Positions 1 to 5,244 of a stretch of 5,261 nt of DNA are shown piece after piece. The translations under genes were made by a program, and so were the position numbers. Under the pieces are notes generated by a model that saw only the letters and a list, made by a program, of their open reading frames with translations, did not search any database and had not been told where the DNA came from. Source of the stretch: Desulfobacterales bacterium (lineage in GTDB: Bacteria > Desulfobacterota > Desulfobacteria > Desulfobacterales > C00003060); the NCBI GenBank assembly GCA_030616425.1, contig JAUWXJ010000163.1:1-5261 (forward strand). Reading direction: 5' to 3'. Each line of letters starts with the position of its first letter. Position 1 is the first letter of the stretch.

Positions 1-152
1 AGAAAAAGCAACTGGGCAATCAAAACGTTGGCAACCTCATCGGTCAGGGGTGTCCCCAGAAAGATAATCCTATCTTTGAGAAGCCTGGAATATATGTCAT
101 AGGCCCGTTCTCCCCGACTACCCTGTTCAATAACTATCGGAATAAGTGGCAT
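1..152 (-). CDS. clpP: ATP-dependent Clp protease proteolytic subunit ClpP, N-terminal part (runs off window)
   Basis: The first 50 codons are present and translate to a protein starting MPLIPIVIEQGSRGERAYDI, followed by YSRLLKDRIIFLGTPL and ending ANVLIAQLLF at the window edge. This is the characteristic ClpP N-terminus (axial-loop region and first handle-domain strand). ClpP is the serine-protease tetradecamer that degrades unfolded and tagged proteins delivered by ClpX or ClpA in the cytoplasm. The catalytic Ser-His-Asp residues lie beyond the window. The ATG overlaps the tig stop codon (TGATG on the minus strand), and AAGGAG sits 7 nt upstream inside the tig coding end. The start is therefore well supported and translation is probably coupled to tig. 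The order tig-clpP, usually continuing to clpX, is the standard arrangement in many bacteria. Identification is secure from the N-terminal sequence; only the partial length limits it. Confidence 0.95.
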   Translation of the reverse strand, partial: MPLIPIVIEQGSRGERAYDIYSRLLKDRIIFLGTPLTDEVANVLIAQLLF

Positions 153-1528
153 CACCTGTCTCCTTGCTCACGTGGTTCTGGCTTTGTCTCAGCCTCTGAG
201 GCCCCGGCTTCTGGCTCTTGTGCCTCCACCTTATCCGCCTCCACTGTTTCAATTGTACTCTTTTTTATGATCGATTTTATAGCCTGTTCCTCAAGGGTCC
301 TTTGCTTGAAGACCTCATAGGTTTCCTTGTATTTCTCATGCAATTGCTTGATTGCGTCCACTGGCTGATTCGTGCGCTCTGCCATCTCCTTGTACGCCTG
401 CTCCAGCATCTCATCCGTTGCGGTGATCCCTCCCTGCTCGATCAACTTCTGCAAAATCAGGTATTCTCGCACCCTCCTTTCTGCCTGGGGATGGTACTTC
501 TTTGAGAGGCTCTCCTCGGTATAGCCTGTATCCCCCAAACTAAGCCCTCTATACGACAGCGCGTCCAGATAGTCCCTGATCAAGGCAGTTAACTCATGCT
601 TGACCAAGACCTCTGGAAGCTCAAAGTCCTGTTGTTTGCCCAACGTGTCAAAGATATCGCGACGGAGTTCCTGCTCGGATCGGTCCTCGTATCTTCGTTC
701 CAATTCCTTTCTAATGCTCTCCTTGAGCTCTGCTAACGTCTCATGTTTCCCCAGGTCCTTTGCGAATTCATCATCAATCTCAGGCAGGATCTCCTCTTTG
801 ATCTCCTTGAGGGTAACCTTGAAGGCAATGTCGAGCCCTGCCAAATCCTTGTTGAAATAATCGTCTGGAAAATGCACCAAGATCTCCTTGCTCGTGTTGG
901 CGCGCATCTCCACGAGTTGCTCGTCAAAATCCTTCAGTATCCTTCCCGAGCCCACCTCAACGTTGAAATTCTCGGTCTTGCCGGCCGGGGCAAAAGGTTT
1001 GCCGTCTTTGAACCCCTCGTAATCTATCAGCACATAGTCACCTTTCTCAACAGGACGGTCCTCCTCTATGCTCTTTAGCTGGGCCTGGTTTCTCTGGAGT
1101 ATCTTGAGTTGTGTCTCAACCTCCTCATCGCCAACCTTGTATACCTTCTTTTTGAGCTTGAGGCCCTCGACCTTCAGGTCCTCGATGGAAGGCCGTACTT
1201 CTATGGTGGCAGAATATTGATAAGGCTGGTCTTTTTGAAGCTCTGGGGGATCCAGAATCGGCTCACCAACAGGCTCAAGCTCGGCCTCGCGCAGCGCTTC
1301 AACATAAGAATCCTGGATCAACTGACTGCAAACCTCTGCATGCACATCCTTTTTGAAGCGCCGCTCTAAGATGGAAAGGGGCACCTTCCCTGGTCGAAAC
1401 CCTTTCAGCTTGATACTCTTCTTAAGGGTCCTGTACGACTTATCGAGCTCCCGGGTCACGTCAGCTTCTGGAATCTCCACGTTCAGGATCTTCTTTACGG
1501 TGCTAACGTCTTGAACATCTACCTTCAT
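152..1528 (-). CDS. tig: Trigger factor, ribosome-associated chaperone / peptidyl-prolyl isomerase
   Basis: The product is 458 aa, slightly longer than the usual 430-450. Trigger factor binds ribosomal protein L23 at the exit tunnel and shields nascent chains. Residues 1-115 are the ribosome-binding domain with the signature GFRPGKVP at 43-50. Residues about 160-243 form the FKBP-type PPIase domain (GDYVLIDYEG at 163-172). The rest is the helical substrate-binding domain, including a typical LPEVLVKHE stretch near 304-312. The last 30 residues form a Glu/Ala/Pro-rich, low-complexity tail that accounts for the extra length. The ATG at 1528 is chosen because the family N-terminus (MKVDVQDVS) begins there; the ribosome binding site is weak (GAGAAAG about 9 nt upstream). 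tRNA-Leu lies 28 nt upstream with no terminator visible between them, so cotranscription or processing from a common precursor is likely. clpP follows with a 1-nt overlap. Confidence 0.97.
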   Translation of the reverse strand: MKVDVQDVSTVKKILNVEIPEADVTRELDKSYRTLKKSIKLKGFRPGKVPLSILERRFKKDVHAEVCSQLIQDSYVEALREAELEPVGEPILDPPELQKDQPYQYSATIEVRPSIEDLKVEGLKLKKKVYKVGDEEVETQLKILQRNQAQLKSIEEDRPVEKGDYVLIDYEGFKDGKPFAPAGKTENFNVEVGSGRILKDFDEQLVEMRANTSKEILVHFPDDYFNKDLAGLDIAFKVTLKEIKEEILPEIDDEFAKDLGKHETLAELKESIRKELERRYEDRSEQELRRDIFDTLGKQQDFELPEVLVKHELTALIRDYLDALSYRGLSLGDTGYTEESLSKKYHPQAERRVREYLILQKLIEQGGITATDEMLEQAYKEMAERTNQPVDAIKQLHEKYKETYEVFKQRTLEEQAIKSIIKKSTIETVEADKVEAQEPEAGASEAETKPEPREQGDR

Positions 1529-1556
1529 CGGGTTACTTTCTCACGGGTTGCCCAGC

Positions 1557-1644
1557 TGGTGCGAGAGGGGGGATTTGAACCCCCAATCCCTAAGCGGGAG
1601 CTGGATCCTAAGTCCAGTGCGTTTGCCAATTTCGCCACCCTCGC
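1557..1644 (-). tRNA. tRNA-Leu, anticodon UAG
   Basis: An 88-nt class II tRNA with encoded CCA. The acceptor stem is GCGAGGG paired with CTCTCGC (one G-U pair), with discriminator A. The anticodon stem CTGGA/TCCAG encloses loop CTTAGGA, giving anticodon TAG (reads CUA/CUN leucine codons). The long variable arm, TCCC-GCTTA-GGGA, is typical of tRNA-Leu. The T arm is GGGGG-TTCAAAT-CCCCC. It lies immediately upstream of tig on the same strand, probably as the first gene of the tRNA-tig-clpP transcript. Confidence 0.97.
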
Positions 1645-1689
1645 ACAAAGGATGTTGATTTTTTGCAAAAAGGGTAATAATTGTAACGG

Positions 1690-1718
1690 ATTATAAAGAG
1701 GAAGTTCCGTAATAAATA
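1690..1718 (-). promoter_or_regulatory. Alternative promoter with perfect -10 TATAAT upstream of tRNA-Leu
   Basis: A perfect TATAAT lies at 1690-1695 on the minus strand, about 45 nt upstream of tRNA-Leu, a natural distance for a tRNA promoter. The -35 region at 17-nt spacing (TATTTA, 1713-1718) is poor and the area is AT-rich, so chance is possible. It may be a second start in addition to the TTGACA promoter further upstream. Confidence 0.3.
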
Positions 1719-1739
1719 AAAAACCGTACCAACTGTTGA

Positions 1740-1767
1740 AACATAATGCAATACTAAATCCTGTCAA
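1740..1767 (-). promoter_or_regulatory. Candidate sigma-70 promoter for tRNA-Leu/tig/clpP (TTGACA-16-TATGTT)
   Basis: On the minus strand a perfect -35 hexamer TTGACA (1762-1767) is followed after 16 nt by TATGTT (1740-1745, 4 of 6 matches). The predicted start is near 1733, about 90 nt before the tRNA-Leu 5' end. It points into the tRNA-tig-clpP unit. The prediction rests on sequence match alone. Confidence 0.4.
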
Positions 1768-1929
1768 GGAGGATTGAGGCAATAGACCCTGTCTGAATCC
1801 CGGACAAGCCGGAGACAAAAATGTCAGTGCAAGTCTGCGTGTGTCTGCGGCTAATTTATCCAAAGACTGCAACCACAATAAGTTTTGTGATATGGCAGAG
1901 AATATATTGCCACAAAAAATGCCAATTTC

Positions 1930-2694
1930 ATGACTAACACACTGAAACACAAACGAATAATATTTGGCCTGATATGCCCTGCCTTGCTGGTGCTGGCGTG
2001 TATTGTAAAGAATTCACCCCCGGCCCGAGCCATATCGATTCCAGACGAGCTGCTACGGCAAAAAGTCGTAGTAATAGACCCTGGGCATGGCGGTCATGAC
2101 CCAGGGGCTGTGGGGCCGGCTGGCCTGGCAGAAAAGGATGTGACGCTTTCAGTTGCCCGCAAGATCAAGGAGATTCTTTCCAGAGCCTATGAAGTCGTAC
2201 TGACCCGCGAGGACGATTACATGGTCGATATCGTACGTAGGACCGGAGTGGCAAACCATCACCACGCCGATCTTCTTATCAGCATTCATGCAGGAAGCGG
2301 CTTTGGACACCAGGCCCAAGGCGTGGTCACATTTTTTCACAGTCCCGGCACAGGCCCAGGCTCTATCCCCTTTCGGAAGGAGAGGGATTCATGGGAGGTA
2401 GGCGAAAAACCACTACCCTGGGACGAGATTCAAGACAAGCATAGGGCCAAAAGTCAGGCCCTGGCAAAGCTTGTACACAAGCATCTGCTGGCAAAATTAA
2501 ACCCTGAGAGCAGGGGGATTCGCGAGGCCCCCCTGTTGATTCTCCAGGGGGCCGACATGCCGGCCATCCTTGTTGAGGTTGGTCATCTGAGCCACCCTGC
2601 TGAGGAAAAGAACCTCAGGAGGCCTGACGTGATATCTGCCACTGCCGAAGCCATCTGCGAAGCCATAAAAGAATTCTTTGCGAAATATCCGTAA
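1930..2694 (+). CDS. Exported N-acetylmuramoyl-L-alanine amidase (Amidase_3 family)
   Basis: The product is 254 aa and belongs to the zinc amidases that cleave the bond between N-acetylmuramic acid and L-alanine in peptidoglycan (AmiA/AmiB/AmiC and CwlM type). The Amidase_3 domain spans about residues 45-252. Motifs are VVIDPGHGG (47-55, zinc ligand His53), LAEKD (zinc ligand Glu68), ISIHA (zinc ligand His120) and LVEVGHLSH (catalytic Glu217). The spacing fits a complete enzyme. The N-terminus has basic residues (K6, K8, R9), a hydrophobic run at 10-26 and an Ala-Arg-Ala site at 32-34, which predicts export to the periplasm. Cys24 in VLAC could instead make it a lipoprotein, though that lipobox is imperfect. 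The ATG at 1930 is the only ATG/GTG/TTG after an in-frame stop at 1888-1890, but no good Shine-Dalgarno is visible. There is no substrate-binding AMIN or SPOR domain. The gene diverges from the tRNA-Leu unit. Confidence 0.9.
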   Translation: MTNTLKHKRIIFGLICPALLVLACIVKNSPPARAISIPDELLRQKVVVIDPGHGGHDPGAVGPAGLAEKDVTLSVARKIKEILSRAYEVVLTREDDYMVDIVRRTGVANHHHADLLISIHAGSGFGHQAQGVVTFFHSPGTGPGSIPFRKERDSWEVGEKPLPWDEIQDKHRAKSQALAKLVHKHLLAKLNPESRGIREAPLLILQGADMPAILVEVGHLSHPAEEKNLRRPDVISATAEAICEAIKEFFAKYP

Positions 2695-2702
2695 CTCGCC
2701 CG

Positions 2703-2737
2703 CACATCCCATATCCCACATCGCACATCCCACATCA
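2703..2737 (+). repeat. Tandem heptamer repeat, five units of CACATCC
   Basis: Five consecutive 7-bp units: CACATCC, CATATCC, CACATCG, CACATCC and CACATCA (2703-2709, 2710-2716, 2717-2723, 2724-2730, 2731-2737). They start 8 bp after the amidase stop codon. Variants differ from the consensus at one position each. The array is too short and has no spacers, so it is not CRISPR. It may be a decayed simple repeat or part of a family dispersed in this genome. Confidence 0.8.
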
Positions 2738-2812
2738 CTCCAATATTCCAATCCTGGGCAGAGCGAACCAAATACCTTGCATCCATAAAAAAGGCGTGAT
2801 ACACCTAAGACC

Positions 2813-2890
<78 letters not shown>

Positions 2891-2896
2891 TGATTT

Positions 2897-3255
2897 AAAA
2901 GGGTTAGGTCTTCTCAGGCTGTTGCCCAAACAGCCACTCACTCAGCTGTCCGGGAGCTGTCAGGGGACATCTTTTTTGAGGCAGGTCAAACAGCACCCTG
3001 CCTGTTAGTGGCAAATGGCATCGGGCTTGTTAAACCAGGCACACGTATGTGTGGCATACAAGCTAATAAGCCCGTTTGTAAGTGGGTCAGGACGGTATGC
3101 CGAATATGGTGCCGTTGTGGAACCTTCCACGCGATTATCAGTGACCTGACCTCAAAAAAGATATCACCCGACAGCTTGTGAGCCACGAAAAAACAGCAAC
3201 ATTTCCCCGGGGGTGATTTGGGCAACAGCCTGCTCTGGCCAAACCCCTTTTTTTT
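2897..3255 (+). repeat. Large nested inverted repeat ending in a T-tract: candidate structured RNA or MITE-like element
   Basis: No gene is visible here, but strong two-fold structure is. The closing stem pairs 2897-2910 with 3237-3250 (G-C rich core GGG/CCC, two mismatches, one G-T). After a 4x4 internal loop, 2915-2930 pairs perfectly over 16 bp with 3217-3232 (CAGGCTGTTGCCCAAA and its complement). Inside, 2937-2941 pairs with 3178-3182. Then 2955-2988 pairs with 3142-3176 with three mismatches and one bulge, including 13 unbroken pairs (2969-2981 with 3150-3162). The central part adds hairpins at 2989-3006, 3022-3074 (stem CGGGCTT/AAGCCCG), 3040-3053 and 3117-3130 (GTGGA/TCCAC). Eight T residues at 3248-3255 follow the closing stem on the plus strand only. 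That suggests a plus-strand transcript with a terminator-like end, possibly read through from tRNA-Pro. It does not match RNase P, tmRNA, SRP, or group I or II intron signatures that I know. An inserted inverted-repeat element is the alternative. Confidence 0.75.
2944..2965 (+). repeat. 11-bp tandem duplication inside the inverted-repeat structure
   Basis: AGCTGTCCGGG (2944-2954) is followed directly by AGCTGTCAGGG (2955-2965), identical in 10 of 11 positions. Only one complementary GACAGCT exists in the opposite arm (3170-3176). The two copies therefore compete for one partner, or one copy bulges out. Confidence 0.7.
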
Positions 3256-3343
3256 CGGTTCATAGAGAAAAACTGCTGGATTTTTATCCGTATTTTGCCA
3301 GTAAAAAAAGTGTTGCCTTTAGGGGCAGATCTCAGACATAGAC

Positions 3344-3607
3344 ATGGAAGGTCTCTCCTTTCATTATATGGTCAAGGAAGAACAGTCGAACAAATCATCT
3401 GATGTATTAGACATAGTCGTAACCAAAGGTGACCTTTATTTGGGAAAGGTACCGTTTGAAACCGTATCGGACTTTGAGATTAGCCAAGTGCCCCTCAGCT
3501 CCATTACCATCAAGCGATGTAGTGTGAAATTTGGAGAGCTCACGAATGACCAAAAGTCTCGGTTGGAGGATTTCATCCAAAACCACACCACCTGGATGGT
3601 GCACTAA
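3344..3607 (+). CDS. PilZ-like domain C-terminal fragment, probably a gene remnant
   Basis: The open frame gives 87 aa from the ATG at 3344. It begins MEGLSFHYMV, and the codons just before the ATG read ISDID, so together they resemble the second c-di-GMP motif of PilZ domains (D-x-S-x-x-G), with Asp in place of Ser. The C-terminal stretch IKRCSVKFGELTNDQKSRLE followed by DFIQNHT resembles the last strand and helix of the short PilZ proteins common in deltaproteobacteria. The first motif (RxxxR), essential for c-di-GMP binding, is absent. An in-frame TAG sits at 3320-3322, and there is no Shine-Dalgarno close to the ATG. The adjacent frame is open from about 3252 to 3326 and reads KLLDFYPYFASKKSVAF, which could be the upstream part displaced by a frameshift. 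I judge it a 5'-decayed PilZ gene; expression of a short protein cannot be excluded. Confidence 0.5.
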   Translation: MEGLSFHYMVKEEQSNKSSDVLDIVVTKGDLYLGKVPFETVSDFEISQVPLSSITIKRCSVKFGELTNDQKSRLEDFIQNHTTWMVH

Positions 3608-3711
3608 GCCTATAGGGACATGCCATGAACTGAATGCCAAGATCCCGATTTCTCATAAGGAGAGGTGGGGTTTTGTGTTCGGATTTATTTGAATAGGTCT
3701 CGAGGAGGAAT

Positions 3712-3762
3712 CACATCTTAAATAATAAGTATTTGATACGCAAACGTAGTATTTAAGATATG
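3712..3762. repeat. AT-rich inverted repeat between convergent genes, possible bidirectional terminator
   Basis: ATCTTAAATA (3715-3724) pairs perfectly with TATTTAAGAT (3750-3759), and two further pairs extend it to 3712 and 3762 across one mismatch. A second small stem TACG/CGTA (3737-3740 with 3745-3748, loop CAAA) sits at the apex. It lies 18 bp after the stop codon of the HesB-like gene and about 100 bp after the PilZ fragment, so it separates two convergent genes. There is no clear T-tract on either side, which weakens the terminator reading. The rest of 3608-3779 holds nothing I can identify. Confidence 0.45.
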
Positions 3763-3779
3763 AGGCTATAGTTCCACCC

Positions 3780-4112
3780 TTATCCGCACTTGCCTGAATA
3801 CGTGGAACCACAAGAATCTCTAGAGAAACTTGCTGAAGAGTTGTAGGAAATTGCAAATCCTGGGGTTAAGGCTGAGGAGACATAGTCTATCTTGACAGGT
3901 TTCACCTGTTCAAAGAGTTGCTTGTCTATAATGAAGGTAAGACCTTTCTTGTTGAAGGTTTTATCGTTTTCTTGAGGCTCGTCCAGAGTCATGCACAAAG
4001 ACTGCCGGCCTCACGTGCCAGGAAACATCTTGAGCCTGATCGGGGGGATCTCCTCCTTGTCTTTCTGAAATTCCCTGATCATCTCATCTGCTTTTTCAGT
4101 CACTTGAAACAT
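3780..4112 (-). CDS. HesB/IscA-like selenoprotein candidate with in-frame UGA at codon 34
   Basis: Read with TGA as selenocysteine, this is one uninterrupted frame of 110 aa ending in TAA. It starts MFQVTEKADEMIREF, has PGT-U34-GRQSLCMTLDEP around the TGA (4011-4013), then GLTFIIDKQLFEQVKPVKID and a C-terminus with Cys101 and Cys109. HesB/IscA-type proteins bind or transfer iron-sulfur clusters or iron through conserved cysteines. In the HesB-like branch of sulfate reducers and relatives, the residue in the GG(C/U)xG...LDEP motif is often selenocysteine. Here U34 falls exactly there, followed at the right distance by LDEP (43-46). The ATG has an excellent Shine-Dalgarno (GGAGGAG, 5 nt upstream) and a good promoter. 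Family similarity on both sides of the TGA argues that both halves belong to one gene. Oddities are Thr33 where Gly is usual, Arg36, Cys40 in place of Gly, and a Tyr at 105 in the cysteine-rich tail. These leave open a recently inactivated copy. Selenocysteine insertion needs SelA, SelB, SelC and SelD elsewhere in the genome. Confidence 0.75.
3973..4013 (-). promoter_or_regulatory. Putative bacterial SECIS stem-loop at the in-frame UGA
   Basis: On the coding strand the 41 nt starting at the UGA fold with lower stem UGAGGC (4013-4008) paired perfectly with GCCUCA (3978-3973). An internal loop follows, then an upper stem AGUC/GACU (4003-4000 with 3990-3987) and apical loop UUUGUGCAU with a G within. 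A roughly 40-nt hairpin starting at the UGA within the coding sequence is the layout of E. coli fdhF-type SECIS elements recognised by SelB. The upper stem is short, so the match is suggestive only. Confidence 0.45.
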
Positions 4113-4114
4113 TA

Positions 4115-4140
4115 TCTCCTCCCCCACAAAATCCCGGGGT
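4115..4140 (-). promoter_or_regulatory. Strong Shine-Dalgarno and adjacent small hairpin in the HesB-like leader
   Basis: GGAGGAG (4115-4121) ends just upstream of the ATG at 4112 and fixes that start. Directly before it, CCCC (4136-4139) can pair with GGGG (4122-4125) across a 10-nt loop. The small hairpin abuts the ribosome binding site and could affect access to it. The hairpin's role is speculative. Confidence 0.5.
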
Positions 4141-4158
4141 TCATCAATCGACCCTTCT

Positions 4159-4186
4159 AGTTTACGTATTAAGGAGCATTTGTCAA
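4159..4186 (-). promoter_or_regulatory. Candidate sigma-70 promoter for the HesB-like gene (TTGACA-16-TAAACT)
   Basis: Perfect -35 TTGACA (4181-4186) and -10 TAAACT (4159-4164, 4 of 6) stand 16 nt apart on the minus strand, about 47 nt upstream of the ATG. They lie in the gap after the HD gene and would allow independent transcription of the selenoprotein candidate. Confidence 0.5.
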
Positions 4187-4241
4187 TCGGCTAGGCAAAA
4201 AAATGGGGGCACACCTTGAAGCTAAAGTTACTTGAAGTCGA

Positions 4242-5042
4242 TTAATAGGCGTGATCCGGCCCTGCTAACTGCTCATCTATGTACCCCTGTGCGATTGCTA
4301 CAAGCTCCTGAATTTCTCTGGTTTGCGGCAGGGCGGCAGCAATTCTTTCCACATACCCTCGTTCGTGGACTGCCCGAATCGTTGGTCGAAAATTCAGATC
4401 AAATACCCAGCTGATCTGCACCAGCTTATAGTCATTGAGCGTGGCCATATCCCGGGCGTCGCCTATCTTTTTCCGGCGAAGCATATCTATTACGTTGGGC
4501 GAGCAGGTTTCCTTATTCGGCAGGCCCAACACAATGGTTGAATCCTGCTCCTTGTCCTCGCGCTCATAATAGTCAATAAATACCCGCCAGATATCCAGCT
4601 TGTCAGCATCACGCAAAAGTCGCGCAAAAAAGAGGGAGCGTTGATCTTCGTATTCCGGCAGGGTGCGTACATTGTGGTAGCGAATCCCCTTTGTGATGAG
4701 TAACTGCTCGGCCTCGGAGCAAATCGAAAGCACCTCGTGCCTGGCCAGTTCGTGTAACCCGAGTTCTGCGTGATTCTCCGAGATGGTGTCCTTGAACGTT
4801 CCGTATGCGGCATACTGTTCAAACCTGCCAATGTCGTGAAACAAGGCCATTGTCTCGGCCAAGAACATATCCTGGGCCACCAGTTGCACGGCCTGGCCGA
4901 GCATATTAATCTCCTTGCATACCTGTCCGGTGTGCTCCTGTTTCAGCCTGATCATATGGTTGCGAGCCGGATCATCCGTGTAATATCCGTCCACATAATC
5001 GGCGAACCACTTCTTGAACTTGGCAAGATCGTCTCTGTTCAT
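4242..5042 (-). CDS. HD-domain metal-dependent hydrolase (phosphohydrolase-like), substrate unknown
   Basis: The product is 266 aa, with no signal peptide or membrane segment, so it is cytoplasmic. The HD-superfamily metal ligands are all recognisable: His37 (KQEHTG), His69-Asp70 (FHDIGRFEQ), His91 (ENHAELG), His123 (RYHN) and Asp147 (RDADKLD). The extra histidines at 91 and 123 suggest a two-metal HD site, as in many phosphatases and phosphodiesterases of this superfamily, but no HD-GYP motif is present. Residues about 175-240 form a C-terminal region with WVFDLNFRPT that I cannot assign. The substrate cannot be read from the sequence. The ATG at 5042 is the only start after an in-frame TAA 12 nt upstream; no clear Shine-Dalgarno precedes it. 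A terminator separates the gene from tRNA-Lys, so it needs its own promoter in 5043-5121, where I see only a weak TTTAAT -10-like site and a 6-bp hairpin (5087-5105). Confidence 0.85.
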   Translation of the reverse strand: MNRDDLAKFKKWFADYVDGYYTDDPARNHMIRLKQEHTGQVCKEINMLGQAVQLVAQDMFLAETMALFHDIGRFEQYAAYGTFKDTISENHAELGLHELARHEVLSICSEAEQLLITKGIRYHNVRTLPEYEDQRSLFFARLLRDADKLDIWRVFIDYYEREDKEQDSTIVLGLPNKETCSPNVIDMLRRKKIGDARDMATLNDYKLVQISWVFDLNFRPTIRAVHERGYVERIAAALPQTREIQELVAIAQGYIDEQLAGPDHAY

Positions 5043-5121
5043 TGCATCATCACATTAAAGTGTGTATCAGCAGGCCGTTCCACGACTGAGGTTTCCAAGA
5101 CCTCACTGTTTGCCATATCCA

Positions 5122-5159
5122 CAAAAAAGGGCTTTCAGCATAGCCGCTGAAAACCCCTT
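5122..5159 (-). terminator. Rho-independent terminator of tRNA-Lys
   Basis: On the minus strand AAGGG (5155-5159) and TTTCAGC (5146-5152) pair with GCTGAAA (5133-5139) and CCCTT (5127-5131) around a small internal loop, with a 6-nt apical loop. A run of T residues (5122-5128) follows directly. It begins 9 bp after the CCA end of tRNA-Lys. Confidence 0.85.
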
Positions 5160-5167
5160 GATTTTAT

Positions 5168-5244
5168 TGGTGGGCCGTACAGGAATCGAACCTGTAACCT
5201 CCTGATTAAGAGTCAGCTGCTCTGCCTAGTTGAGCTAACGGCCC
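5168..5244 (-). tRNA. tRNA-Lys, anticodon CUU
   Basis: A 77-nt tRNA with encoded CCA. The acceptor stem is GGGCCGT paired with ACGGCCC. The D arm is GCTC/GAGC and the T arm is ACAGG-TTCGATT-CCTGT. The anticodon loop CTCTTAA gives CTT, reading AAG lysine codons. The anticodon stem GCTGA/TCAGG carries a G-G mismatch at 27-43, its outermost pair. The promoter would lie mostly beyond the window end. Confidence 0.96.

Noticed and set aside
1893..1912. Sigma-54-like TGGCA...TTGCC upstream of the amidase start
   Set aside because: The GG and GC elements are 15 bp apart instead of the required 12, and the sequence ends too close to the ATG.
1525..1950. Minus-strand 141-codon open frame covering tRNA-Leu and the intergenic region
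   Set aside because: It runs through the whole tRNA gene, shows no recognisable protein signature, and its tail reads antisense to or through the tRNA stems.
2703..2737. CRISPR array
   Set aside because: Units are 7 bp and contiguous with no spacers; no cas genes are near.
2915..3232. Retron msr-msd, integron attC, or group I/II intron
   Set aside because: No reverse transcriptase or integrase is present, there is no clear domain V or attC core sites, and the tRNA next to it is intact and uninterrupted.
3780..3998. Short 72-codon gene starting at TTG after the TGA
   Set aside because: It has no ribosome binding site of its own and begins inside the conserved HesB-like domain; the longer frame with a strong Shine-Dalgarno and readthrough explains it better.
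5055..5084. Promoter for the HD gene (TGGAAC-17-TTTAAT)
   Set aside because: The -10 is good but the -35 matches only 3 of 6, and the start would leave a leader of only about 7 nt; too weak to list.
4770..5150. Plus-strand 126-codon frame over the HD gene start
   Set aside because: It is antisense to the conserved HD motifs and has no recognisable features.
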